Origin: Peptoniphilaceae bacterium AM52-5BH
GTDB taxonomy: Bacteria > Bacillota > Clostridia > Tissierellales > Peptoniphilaceae
Direction of reading: 5' to 3'
DNA: 49,944 bases
Assembly (NCBI GenBank): GCA_027669155.1
Contig: JAQEDR010000020.1
Location: 1-49,944, forward strand
Each line of letters starts with the position of its first letter. Positions within the stretch are counted from its first letter, which is position 1. Below, one piece after another: positions 17,809 through 24,563 of the stretch. A program made the position numbers and the translations under genes. The notes under the pieces are model-generated. The model was not told where the DNA came from. It made no database searches and was given only the letters and a program-made list of their open reading frames with translations.

Positions 17809-18747
17809 TTGGTATCAAATCTAGAAAAATATTACAAGAAAAATCTAGAAAAATCTCTTGCTAGTTCTTTTCTAATCTATGATGGAAATAGGGATAGGAT
17901 TATAGGGAAGGATAATAACAGGCCTTTAAATGTGAGATCTGTCGCCAAGAGTGTTTTAGCTATTGGATCATTAATTCTGATGGAGCAAAGTCAATTTGAT
18001 TTCAATATGGAAACCTATACTTATCCCTTATTAGAAAACAGAGTCAATATAACAAATAAAAATAACATTGAATATTTGAAGAAAGTTCAGGTAAAACATC
18101 TACTAACTCATAGTGTGGGCTATGATAAATCTTTGCTGATGTCTAAGGATATCAGAGGAATTCCAGAAGAAGATTTACTTGATTTATGTATTAATTATCC
18201 CATCAAATATGTGCCTGGATCTCATTTTCAATATTCAAATGCGTCATATTACTTGTTATCTGCTGTTATGGAAAATTACCTTAAGTCTTCCTTGTATGAA
18301 TATATGAAAGAGAATTTATTCGATAAAATAGGTATAAAACAGCCAAGGCGGTATTCATATGGGAAGTATATAGTCGGTGCTAGCAAATTGTATATTAGCG
18401 ATTTAGATATGATTAAAATAGGACTTTTATTATTAGGTAAAGGGAAATATCAAAAAACTAAAATCCTAAGCGAAAATTCAATTAGAAAATTATTTACCCC
18501 TGTTTTTGCTAGAGATTCTGATAAATTCACTTATCTTTCTGAAGACTTTTACACCTTTGGTTTCTGGAAGAGCAAAAATCAAACGGTTTTTGCGTCAGGA
18601 ACCGGGGGTCAGATAATTGCATTATTGGCCGATGAAAATATAATTATAGTGACAACAAATGATAGATCTGATGATTTGTCAGATTCAATAAAAGGAGATG
18701 TCAATAATCTGATAAAATTTATTAAAGGAGATATTAATGGACTATAA
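17809..18747 (+). CDS. Serine hydrolase, class C beta-lactamase-like
   Basis: This 312-residue protein has the penicillin-binding/class C beta-lactamase fold motifs: SVAKSV (the S-x-x-K nucleophile motif), HLLTHSVGY, YSNASYY (Y-x-N) and a late GTGGQ in place of KTG. No signal peptide is seen, so it may be a cytoplasmic esterase or peptidase rather than a true beta-lactamase. The start is TTG at 17809, supported by AAGGAG 7 bases upstream and no better ATG. It overlaps the next gene by 11 bp. Confidence 0.86.
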   Translation: MVSNLEKYYKKNLEKSLASSFLIYDGNRDRIIGKDNNRPLNVRSVAKSVLAIGSLILMEQSQFDFNMETYTYPLLENRVNITNKNNIEYLKKVQVKHLLTHSVGYDKSLLMSKDIRGIPEEDLLDLCINYPIKYVPGSHFQYSNASYYLLSAVMENYLKSSLYEYMKENLFDKIGIKQPRRYSYGKYIVGASKLYISDLDMIKIGLLLLGKGKYQKTKILSENSIRKLFTPVFARDSDKFTYLSEDFYTFGFWKSKNQTVFASGTGGQIIALLADENIIIVTTNDRSDDLSDSIKGDVNNLIKFIKGDINGL

Positions 18748-19039
18748 TTACCTAAACGAACTTAATGAGATATATGAAGACCATGAAAAGATAATGGAAA
18801 ATTTGAAAAAAGCCCTTGAAGAATTCGTAGACCATCAAGATAAATACAAAAAATTAGTCACTTATTATTATAGTGAGGACTTTGCGAAGGATATGGATGC
18901 ATCTAATAGGGGAGAAATTGGAGATGATATCAACCAAGCCATTCTTACTGAAGATGCTATATATGATTTAATGGGAGAAAATTATTATACAGGTCTTGCA
19001 TTATTGGATACGGCAAATGATGTGATTCAGGATAAATAA
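18737..19039 (+). CDS. DUF4298 domain-containing protein
   Basis: This 100-residue acidic, largely helical protein matches the DUF4298 pattern: helices with NLKKALEEFVDHQDKYKKL, then YYYSEDFAKDMDA, then GEIGDDINQAILTEDAIYDLM. The function is unknown. No signal or membrane segment is seen, so it is likely cytoplasmic. The ATG has AAAGGAG inside the end of the serine hydrolase gene, with 11 bp overlap, so the two are probably coupled. A terminator follows. Confidence 0.85.
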   Translation: MDYNYLNELNEIYEDHEKIMENLKKALEEFVDHQDKYKKLVTYYYSEDFAKDMDASNRGEIGDDINQAILTEDAIYDLMGENYYTGLALLDTANDVIQDK

Positions 19040-19055
19040 GAATAACTACAGTAAG

Positions 19056-19087
19056 AAGAGCTGCAAATCAAGAGTGCAGCTCTTTTT
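19056..19087 (+). terminator. Rho-independent terminator after the DUF4298 gene
   Basis: AAGAGCTGCA and TGCAGCTCTT form a perfect 10 bp stem with a 9-base loop, followed by T's. Confidence 0.88.
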
Positions 19088-19104
19088 AAATGGTAATTAT
19101 TAAA

Positions 19105-19129
19105 TAAAAAAAAGAGGCAAAGCCTCTTA
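19105..19129 (-). terminator. Rho-independent terminator after tRNA-Lys
   Basis: On the minus strand AAGAGGC and GCCTCTT form a stem with a 3-base loop, followed by a run of T (A's at 19105-19111 on the plus strand). It lies just 3' of the tRNA. Confidence 0.88.
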
Positions 19130-19135
19130 GTAATC

Positions 19136-19211
19136 TGGTGCACCATCAGAGACTCGAACTCTGGACACCCTGATTAAGAGTCAGGTGCTCTACCAACTGA
19201 GCTAATGGTGC
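19136..19211 (-). tRNA. tRNA-Lys (anticodon CUU)
   Basis: This 76-base minus-strand gene folds as a full cloverleaf. The acceptor arms GCACCAT and ATGGTGC are perfect. The D loop has AGCTCAGTTGGTAGAGC, the anticodon arm CCTGA-CTCTTAA-TCAGG gives CUU, and the T arm contains GTTCGAGTC. The CCA end is encoded. It has its own promoter and terminator and stands as a single tRNA gene. Confidence 0.97.
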
Positions 19212-19228
19212 GTATCAACTACCCTTAT

Positions 19229-19257
19229 ATAATACCATGTTCCGGGGTAGCTGTCAA
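19229..19257 (-). promoter_or_regulatory. Strong sigma-A promoter of tRNA-Lys
   Basis: On the minus strand, TTGACA (19252-19257) and TATTAT (19229-19234) are separated by 17 bp. It fills the gap between the stop of the C39-like lipoprotein gene and the tRNA. Confidence 0.88.
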
Positions 19258-19264
19258 ATATTTT

Positions 19265-20152
19265 TTAAGAAAATTTCCAAACATGGACTATTTGATCTTG
19301 GATCTGCTCATAGTCCCATTCTCTCATGGTATTCTTTATACTATTTGGATCATTTATAATAAATTTTCCGTCTTTATATGAATCTATTACGAAAATATGG
19401 CCGGCAAGAGTAAAATATCCTCTTTCTACAGAAACAATCAAGGGACCTTCTTTTAGAGCCTCTATCATTTTTTGTTTATCTTTTTCCAAGTCTTCACATT
19501 TTAATCCATACTTACTGGCCTCATCTGCAAAAAAGCTCCAAGCGATTCCTTCTTCAACCATATACTCTTTCGCATCTTCTCCAATGATTTTTGGAGTTAT
19601 ACTTGGATCATTTTTTAGCCTAGCTAAGACCATGGCCATGGAAGTTGGGCCGCATCCCGCAACACCTATATTAATATCAGAGAGCTCTTGATAAGCCCAT
19701 CTATTATCCCATTGGATATAGTATGGAGTAGATCTATTTAGCTTAATGCTTTCTCCTTCCTTATAGGGGAAGTCTTTGATATTATGATTCATATTATATA
19801 CAAATTCCACAGTATCTGGGTCATTTCCAGTAAGATAGGCTTCTGTATCGGTTAGATTCTTGAAATTATCATGTACCCATTTAGCTTTGGGGTCTTTCTT
19901 TGCAGGATCTTCTAAGTTTTTAATTAAGTCATCTCTCCTATCAGTTTTATAAACGGGCTTAGATTCGTTTACAATATTTATATTGTTAACAATATCTTCT
20001 CCTTTATTAAAAGTATCCTTGGCAATGGAATTGATTTCTTCTATCATCTGCAGGTTTTCTTTGTCTAAGTAGTCATTATCTAATTTTCTTTTGTTAGAAC
20101 ACGAGCATAAAAAAAGTGCAGCTAACAAAAATATCAACCTATTAAACTTCAT
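19265..20152 (-). CDS. Lipoprotein with C39-like peptidase domain
   Basis: This 295-residue surface protein has a lipoprotein signal peptide with a lipobox around LCSC (Cys about residue 18). A charged linker (about 20-145) follows, then a C39-like papain-fold domain. The candidate catalytic residues are Cys in GCGPTSMAMVLARL, His in AGHIFVIDSY and Asn/Asp in IINDPNS. The YIQWDNRWAY motif before the Cys is typical of this group. Such proteins are thought to cleave peptides or cell-wall cross-links; the substrate is unknown. The ribosome site is weak and distant (AAGG), so the start is less sure. Confidence 0.88.
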   Translation of the reverse strand: MKFNRLIFLLAALFLCSCSNKRKLDNDYLDKENLQMIEEINSIAKDTFNKGEDIVNNINIVNESKPVYKTDRRDDLIKNLEDPAKKDPKAKWVHDNFKNLTDTEAYLTGNDPDTVEFVYNMNHNIKDFPYKEGESIKLNRSTPYYIQWDNRWAYQELSDINIGVAGCGPTSMAMVLARLKNDPSITPKIIGEDAKEYMVEEGIAWSFFADEASKYGLKCEDLEKDKQKMIEALKEGPLIVSVERGYFTLAGHIFVIDSYKDGKFIINDPNSIKNTMREWDYEQIQDQIVHVWKFS

Positions 20153-20258
20153 AAGTTTACATTACCTTTTATTGGTGATTAATCAATTAGCATAAGTGAT
20201 TGATGGTTTCTATTTAGATAAGGCAGGTTTATTCTAATTGAAGATCTAAGTGTTAATC

Positions 20259-20286
20259 TTGTAAAATTGTATTTATAAGTTATAAT
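20259..20286 (+). promoter_or_regulatory. Promoter of queT
   Basis: TTGTAA (20259-20264) and TATAAT (20281-20286) are separated by 16 bp. Transcription would start near 20293, right at the preQ1 riboswitch. Confidence 0.75.
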
Positions 20287-20293
20287 AAAAGGG

Positions 20294-20330
20294 CAATGTT
20301 TCTTGGGACCCATTGTAAAAAATATCAAGG
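20294..20330 (+). ncRNA. preQ1-I riboswitch controlling queT
   Basis: P1 is CAATG (20294-20298) with CATTG (20311-20315), enclosing a C/U-rich loop TTTCTTGGGACC. An A-rich strand TAAAAAATAT follows, then CAAGG, which can pair with CTTGG in the loop to form the P2 pseudoknot. This is the compact H-type layout of class I preQ1 riboswitches. The CAAGG segment is part of the AAGGAG ribosome site, so preQ1 binding should hide it and lower QueT translation. Confidence 0.88.
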
Positions 20331-20339
20331 AGTGAAAAA

Positions 20340-20828
20340 ATGATAAAAAATTTAGATACTAATTTTTTAGTAAAATCCGCAATTGTTGCAGCTTTGTATG
20401 CTGTGCTTACTTTATTGTTGCCTATGGCATCTTATGGACCAATTCAACTTAGATTTAGTGAAATTATGGTTCTTCTTGTTTTTTATAACAAGAGATTCAT
20501 ACCTGGTCTTGTTCTAGGTTGTGCTATAGCCAACTTGTTTTCACCTATGGCAGCTTTTGATGTGGTATTTGGTACCTTATCATCATATGTTGCTTTCCGT
20601 CTTATTTTAAAGAGCAAGACTTTGTTTACTGCTTCTTTATGGCCGGTATTAATGGTGATCGTGCCTGCTTTGGGAACATATTTTATTTTAGCTAATGATG
20701 CTGTATTATTTATTATGATTCTCGAGTTTATGGCGAGTGAATTTATTATGGTAAGTATTATAGGTGTTTTAATATTTAAAATGCTTGAAAAAAATGATGG
20801 TTTTATGAACCATATTAGAGAATTTTAA
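20340..20828 (+). CDS. queT: Queuosine-precursor ECF transporter S component (QueT)
   Basis: This 162-residue, very hydrophobic protein has about five membrane helices. Typical QueT stretches are GPIQLRFSEIMVLLVFYNKRFIPGLVLGC and AAFDVVFGTLSS. It would bind a queuosine precursor such as preQ1 for uptake through the shared ECF module. The preQ1-I riboswitch in its leader supports the substrate. No queuosine synthesis genes are nearby, so the cell may depend on salvage. Confidence 0.93.
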   Translation: MIKNLDTNFLVKSAIVAALYAVLTLLLPMASYGPIQLRFSEIMVLLVFYNKRFIPGLVLGCAIANLFSPMAAFDVVFGTLSSYVAFRLILKSKTLFTASLWPVLMVIVPALGTYFILANDAVLFIMILEFMASEFIMVSIIGVLIFKMLEKNDGFMNHIREF

Positions 20829-20830
20829 AA

Positions 20831-20863
20831 AACTCCCTTCTATCAGTTAGATAGAGGGGAGTT
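20831..20863. terminator. Terminator between queT and the Asp23 gene
   Basis: AACTCCC-TCTATC and GATAGA-GGGAGTT form a long stem with one mismatch. The T-run is good for the minus-strand gene (GGGAGTTTTTT) and weaker for queT, so it mainly ends the copper operon side but may serve both. Confidence 0.82.
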
Positions 20864-20868
20864 CTTGA

Positions 20869-21291
20869 TTACATTTCTTTTTGCTTTTTTTCTTCTTCTT
20901 GTCTTTGTTTTTTGTTAAATTCTTCTTTAGTTAGAATATCAACAATATTTACTTTAACAGCTTTAACATTAATGCCTGTTAGGTTTTTGACTTCGTTTTT
21001 GATTGCCTTATCTAGATTTCTAAACACTTCCTCGGCTCTTTTACCGTATTCAAGGATGATACCTGCTTCAACAACAGAATCTTTGTCAGCTTGATTTATA
21101 GAAATTCCAGATGTTGATTGTTCATCTGATGAGAAAGAACTTGTTAGGTTATCAAAGAATCCACCTTGTAAGTCTAGAACACCATCTACGTTATCAACAA
21201 CTTTTTTTGTGATTTTAGCTAGAACCTTATCGCTAACTACATATTCACTAACTTCGCCTGCAAAATTTTCATTGTTATATTTTTCAGTCAT
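20869..21291 (-). CDS. Asp23/Gls24 family envelope stress protein
   Basis: This 140-residue protein belongs to the Asp23/Gls24 family. Members sit near the membrane in Firmicutes and respond to alkaline or cell-wall stress. The core stretch is GEVSEYVVSDKVLAKITKKVVDNVDGVLDL, with a later GIILEYGKRAEEVFRN and VKAVKVNIVDI. The tail is rich in Lys, Glu and Gln. I start at ATG 21291, which has AAAGGAG at 6 bases, not at the in-frame ATG at 21312 upstream of that site. It follows csoR by 52 bp and may be read from the copper operon. Confidence 0.88.
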   Translation of the reverse strand: MTEKYNNENFAGEVSEYVVSDKVLAKITKKVVDNVDGVLDLQGGFFDNLTSSFSSDEQSTSGISINQADKDSVVEAGIILEYGKRAEEVFRNLDKAIKNEVKNLTGINVKAVKVNIVDILTKEEFNKKQRQEEEKKQKEM

Positions 21292-21343
21292 TTTATTCTC
21301 CTTTAAATTCATTATCGCTTACTATTAAATATATACCCATTTC

Positions 21344-21619
21344 TTAAATTTTATTGAGTTTATCGATAACTTTTTCTATTTCTTCAATTTTTTGCTTGAT
21401 GTCTTCTTCGTCATCACTATTAAGAGACTGGTATACACAGTGCTCTAGATGGGCTTGGAGAACTTCTTTATTTATATTTTTAAGAATAGAGATTGAAGCC
21501 ATAATTTGGTTTGAGATATCTATACAATACCTATCATCTTCAATCATTTTAATTAAACCGTCGATTTGACCACCGACGGTTTTAAGTTTTCTGATAGTTT
21601 TTTTGTTATCAGCATGCAT
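21344..21619 (-). CDS. csoR: Copper-sensing repressor CsoR
   Basis: This 91-residue all-helical DUF156-family repressor releases DNA when it binds Cu(I). The metal ligands are visible as Cys in DRYCIDI and His and Cys in AHLEHC, matching the Cys-His-Cys set of CsoR. It starts at the stop of copA (TAATG, 1 bp overlap), so the sensor and its pump are co-translated. It probably binds the GC-rich inverted repeat upstream of copA. Confidence 0.93.
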   Translation of the reverse strand: MHADNKKTIRKLKTVGGQIDGLIKMIEDDRYCIDISNQIMASISILKNINKEVLQAHLEHCVYQSLNSDDEEDIKQKIEEIEKVIDKLNKI

Positions 21620-21846
21620 TATTTGTATTCGATACCCTTGTATTCGTAACCTGCTTCACTAATTGCTTTTGAAATTTCAGCTTCATCTACTGATCCGAAA
21701 AATTCTACATTAGCTTCTTTATTTTTAAGGTCAACATTAACTTCTTTTATTCCAGCAACAGATTCTAGAGCTTCTGTAACGTGTTTTGCGCAATTCTCAC
21801 AGCTCATTCCATTAACTTTAACAATCATTTTATTTAATTCACTCAT
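21619..21846 (-). CDS. copZ: Possible nested CopZ-like copper chaperone made from an internal start in copA
   Basis: The last 75 codons of copA encode a complete heavy-metal-associated domain with the Cu(I) site GMSCENC. They start with an ATG at 21844-21846 that has a canonical AAAGGAG 6 bases upstream, inside the copA reading frame. A free product would match the size of CopZ (about 70 residues), which delivers Cu(I) to CopA or CsoR. Separate synthesis is inferred; without it this is just the C-terminal domain of CopA. Confidence 0.55.
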   Translation of the reverse strand: MSELNKMIVKVNGMSCENCAKHVTEALESVAGIKEVNVDLKNKEANVEFFGSVDEAEISKAISEAGYEYKGIEYK

Positions 21847-24129
21847 TTCATTCTCCTTTAATATTATATTTTCTTCTTTAGTTTCTTCTTCTGGCTCAAA
21901 GCTTCTAAGTCTAAGTGAGTTAAGACATACAAAGACTGAGGAAATACTCATTGCCAAGGCCGCAAACATAGGGTTTAAGGTTATACCGTATCTAGGGTAG
22001 AGGATACCAGCAGCTACTGGTATTAAGATAATATTGTAGAAAAATGCCCAAAAGAGATTTTCCTTTATTATCCTTATAGTCTTGCTAGATAGTCTTATCG
22101 AATTAACTATATCTAGTAGGGAATTCTTAATTAACACAACATCAGCTGAATCAATAGCAATATCAGTTCCGCTTCCGATAGCTATACCAATATCAGATCT
22201 AGCTAGTGCTGGGGCATCATTTATCCCATCTCCGACCATCGCTACTTTTTTACCCGATTCTTGAAGTTTTCTTACAACTTTATCCTTATCTTGAGGAAGG
22301 ACCTCTGCATATTTCTCATCTATAGCTAGTTTTTTTCTGATAGCTTCGGCTGTTTTTTCATTATCTCCAGTTAACATTATGATATGATAACCCATTGTCT
22401 TTAATTTTTCTATTGCCTTAATCGAACTATCCTTTGCTAAGTCTTGAACTGCAATTAGTCCTAAGACTTTTTCTTCATCGGCAAAATACATAGATGTTTT
22501 ACCTTCTTCAGAGTAAGCTATAGACTTATCTTCAAAAGCTTCTACAGAAATATTTTTTTCGTTCATAAGCCTAATATTTCCTGCATAATATATTTGTCCA
22601 ACTATTTTTGCTTCAAGTCCCATTCCTGTTAAAGAATGAAAATCTGAGATTTCTCTAGCACTAATATTTTTACTGTTAGCATATTCAACTATTGAGTTAC
22701 TCAAAGGATGTTCGGATGCTTCTTCAATGCTTCTTGCAATAGAAATAAATTCATCCTCGTCCATTTTTGTGTATACGTCAGTAACAACAGGCTTACCTTC
22801 GGTAATTGTTCCGGTCTTATCTAGAAGGATGGAATCAATTTTATGAAGGTTTTCAAGACTTTCAGCATTTTTAAACAGAAGACCTAACTCTGCTGACTTT
22901 CCTGTTGCAACCATTATAGCCATTGGAGTAGCAAGACCCAAGGCACATGGACAAGAGATTACAAGAACAGCAATCATAAGATTTAAGGCAAATTCAAAAT
23001 CTTTTGAAATATAAGCCCATATAGCAAAAGTTAAAACCGCTATAACTATTACCAGTGGAACAAAAATTGCTGCTATCTTATCAGCTAATCTAGCAATAGG
23101 TGCTTTTGTTTCATTTGCTTCATTAACTAGACTTATAATTTGTGAAATAGCAGTATTTTCTCCAACTCTTTTGGCCTTAAAGTGGAATGAACCTTGCTTG
23201 TTGATACTAGCAGAAATAACTTCATCGCCAGGATTCTTATTTACTGGTATGCTTTCACCAGTAATAGCAGATTGATCAACTAGGGAAGAGCCTTTTGTGA
23301 CAATACCATCAACAGGAATTGCTTCTCCTGGTCTTACAACAATAGTATCGCCAATTTCAATCTCCTCTATAGTAACTTCTACTTCTTCACCATTCTTAAT
23401 TACCATAGCAGTTTTTGGAGCGAGATCCATAAGGTGTTTGAGAGATGATTTAGTCTCACCCTTACTCCTTGCTTCAAAATATTTACCTAAAGTAATCAAA
23501 GTTAAGATAGTCGCACTTGATTCAAAATAGATATTATGCCTGTAATGATCTAATACTTGGGTATCATTTATACCCATAGCATAAGACATTCTCATTATGG
23601 CAAATATACCAAATATAGTCGCAGCACTTGCACCTAGGGCGACAAGCGTATCCATGTTAGGCGCTTTGTTAACAAGCCCCTTAAAACCTGATACAAAAAA
23701 TTTGCGATTCACAAAAATTACTGGTAAGGCTAGCAAGAATTGGACAAAAGCATTATTTACTGCTCCTCCTTGACCTTCTAGAAAACTAGGTATAGGAAGA
23801 TTTATCATTGGTCCCATTGATACATACATCAGTGGGATTAAAAACAAGAAGGAAATCTTTAATCTACTTACTGTAGACATCTCTTCGCTTTCCTTAAGTG
23901 TTACTTCACTTGATTTGTCCTTGTCTTTAAGGCTTGCTCCATAACCAATTTTCTCTACTGCCTTTATAATATCGTCATTTTTTATCTTATCAGTATCGTA
24001 ATCAACTGTCATAGATTCGCTGATAAGATTGACATTAACATCATTAACTCCTAATTTTTGAACCGCTTTTTGGACATTAGCCTGACAAGCTGCACAAGTC
24101 ATTCCGCTAACATCAAAACGTTCTTTCAT
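21619..24129 (-). CDS. copA: Copper-exporting P1B-type ATPase CopA with a C-terminal CopZ-like domain
   Basis: This 836-residue membrane pump exports Cu(I) using ATP. An N-terminal heavy-metal domain (GMTCAAC, Cys12 and Cys15) precedes about eight membrane helices. The transport motif is SCPCALGLATP. Catalytic motifs are LDKTGT (phosphorylated Asp), SEHPL and GDGINDAPAL. Unusually, a second heavy-metal domain (GMSCENC, Cys777 and Cys780) lies at the extreme C-terminus after an acidic linker. An AAAGGAG precedes the in-frame ATG for residue 762, so the tail may also be made as a separate chaperone. The order is copA-csoR-asp23. Confidence 0.96.
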   Translation of the reverse strand: MKERFDVSGMTCAACQANVQKAVQKLGVNDVNVNLISESMTVDYDTDKIKNDDIIKAVEKIGYGASLKDKDKSSEVTLKESEEMSTVSRLKISFLFLIPLMYVSMGPMINLPIPSFLEGQGGAVNNAFVQFLLALPVIFVNRKFFVSGFKGLVNKAPNMDTLVALGASAATIFGIFAIMRMSYAMGINDTQVLDHYRHNIYFESSATILTLITLGKYFEARSKGETKSSLKHLMDLAPKTAMVIKNGEEVEVTIEEIEIGDTIVVRPGEAIPVDGIVTKGSSLVDQSAITGESIPVNKNPGDEVISASINKQGSFHFKAKRVGENTAISQIISLVNEANETKAPIARLADKIAAIFVPLVIVIAVLTFAIWAYISKDFEFALNLMIAVLVISCPCALGLATPMAIMVATGKSAELGLLFKNAESLENLHKIDSILLDKTGTITEGKPVVTDVYTKMDEDEFISIARSIEEASEHPLSNSIVEYANSKNISAREISDFHSLTGMGLEAKIVGQIYYAGNIRLMNEKNISVEAFEDKSIAYSEEGKTSMYFADEEKVLGLIAVQDLAKDSSIKAIEKLKTMGYHIIMLTGDNEKTAEAIRKKLAIDEKYAEVLPQDKDKVVRKLQESGKKVAMVGDGINDAPALARSDIGIAIGSGTDIAIDSADVVLIKNSLLDIVNSIRLSSKTIRIIKENLFWAFFYNIILIPVAAGILYPRYGITLNPMFAALAMSISSVFVCLNSLRLRSFEPEEETKEENIILKENEMSELNKMIVKVNGMSCENCAKHVTEALESVAGIKEVNVDLKNKEANVEFFGSVDEAEISKAISEAGYEYKGIEYK

Positions 24130-24141
24130 ATTACCTCCTTA

Positions 24142-24158
24142 ACACCCATAGGGGGTGT
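24142..24158 (-). promoter_or_regulatory. CsoR-like operator upstream of copA
   Basis: The inverted repeat ACACCC-ATAGG-GGGTGT is GC-rich against AT-rich surroundings and resembles CsoR operators, which are C-tract/G-tract palindromes. It lies between the -10 box and the ribosome site of copA, where CsoR would block transcription. Confidence 0.78.
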
Positions 24159-24165
24159 CATAAAT

Positions 24166-24193
24166 ATTATAACTTTTATCGAGTTTATGTCAA
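24166..24193 (-). promoter_or_regulatory. Promoter of copA-csoR
   Basis: On the minus strand TTGACA (24188-24193) and TATAAT (24166-24171) are separated by 16 bp. The CsoR-like repeat follows 7 bases downstream. Confidence 0.85.
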
Positions 24194-24255
24194 GGCTAAA
24201 GAAAAGTCTTTACAAGAAAGCCTATATAATGTTATAGTATATTAAAGGGGTGAGT

Positions 24256-24525
24256 ATGGAAAGACTTAGAATAATTTTTAAGGGTAGGGTTCAAGGAGTC
24301 GGATTCAGATTTCACTCTTTAAGGATTGCTACTGATCTTAATTTAACTGGAAGCGTTAAGAATCTATACGACGGAAGCGTTGAAGTTTACGTACAAGGCC
24401 ATACTGAAAATATCGATGCCTTCGTAAGGGAACTAGACAATCAGAGATTTGTGAGAATAGAATCCAAAGATATAAGCAAGTTAGAGATAAAGGAGAATGA
24501 AAATTCTTTCGAAATTTTATACTAG
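24256..24525 (+). CDS. Acylphosphatase
   Basis: This 89-residue enzyme hydrolyses acyl phosphates. The signature GRVQGVGFRFHS contains the phosphate loop and catalytic Arg. The second signature GSVKNLYDGSVEV contains the catalytic Asn. The length is typical of the family. I start at ATG 24256, which has AAGGGG at 5 bases, rather than at the GTG at 24250 that overlaps that site. It is divergent from copA and leads into murT after 38 bp. Confidence 0.93.
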   Translation: MERLRIIFKGRVQGVGFRFHSLRIATDLNLTGSVKNLYDGSVEVYVQGHTENIDAFVRELDNQRFVRIESKDISKLEIKENENSFEILY

Positions 24526-24563
24526 CTATGGCAAGTTTATAATTTTGGGTATATAGTAGACTT

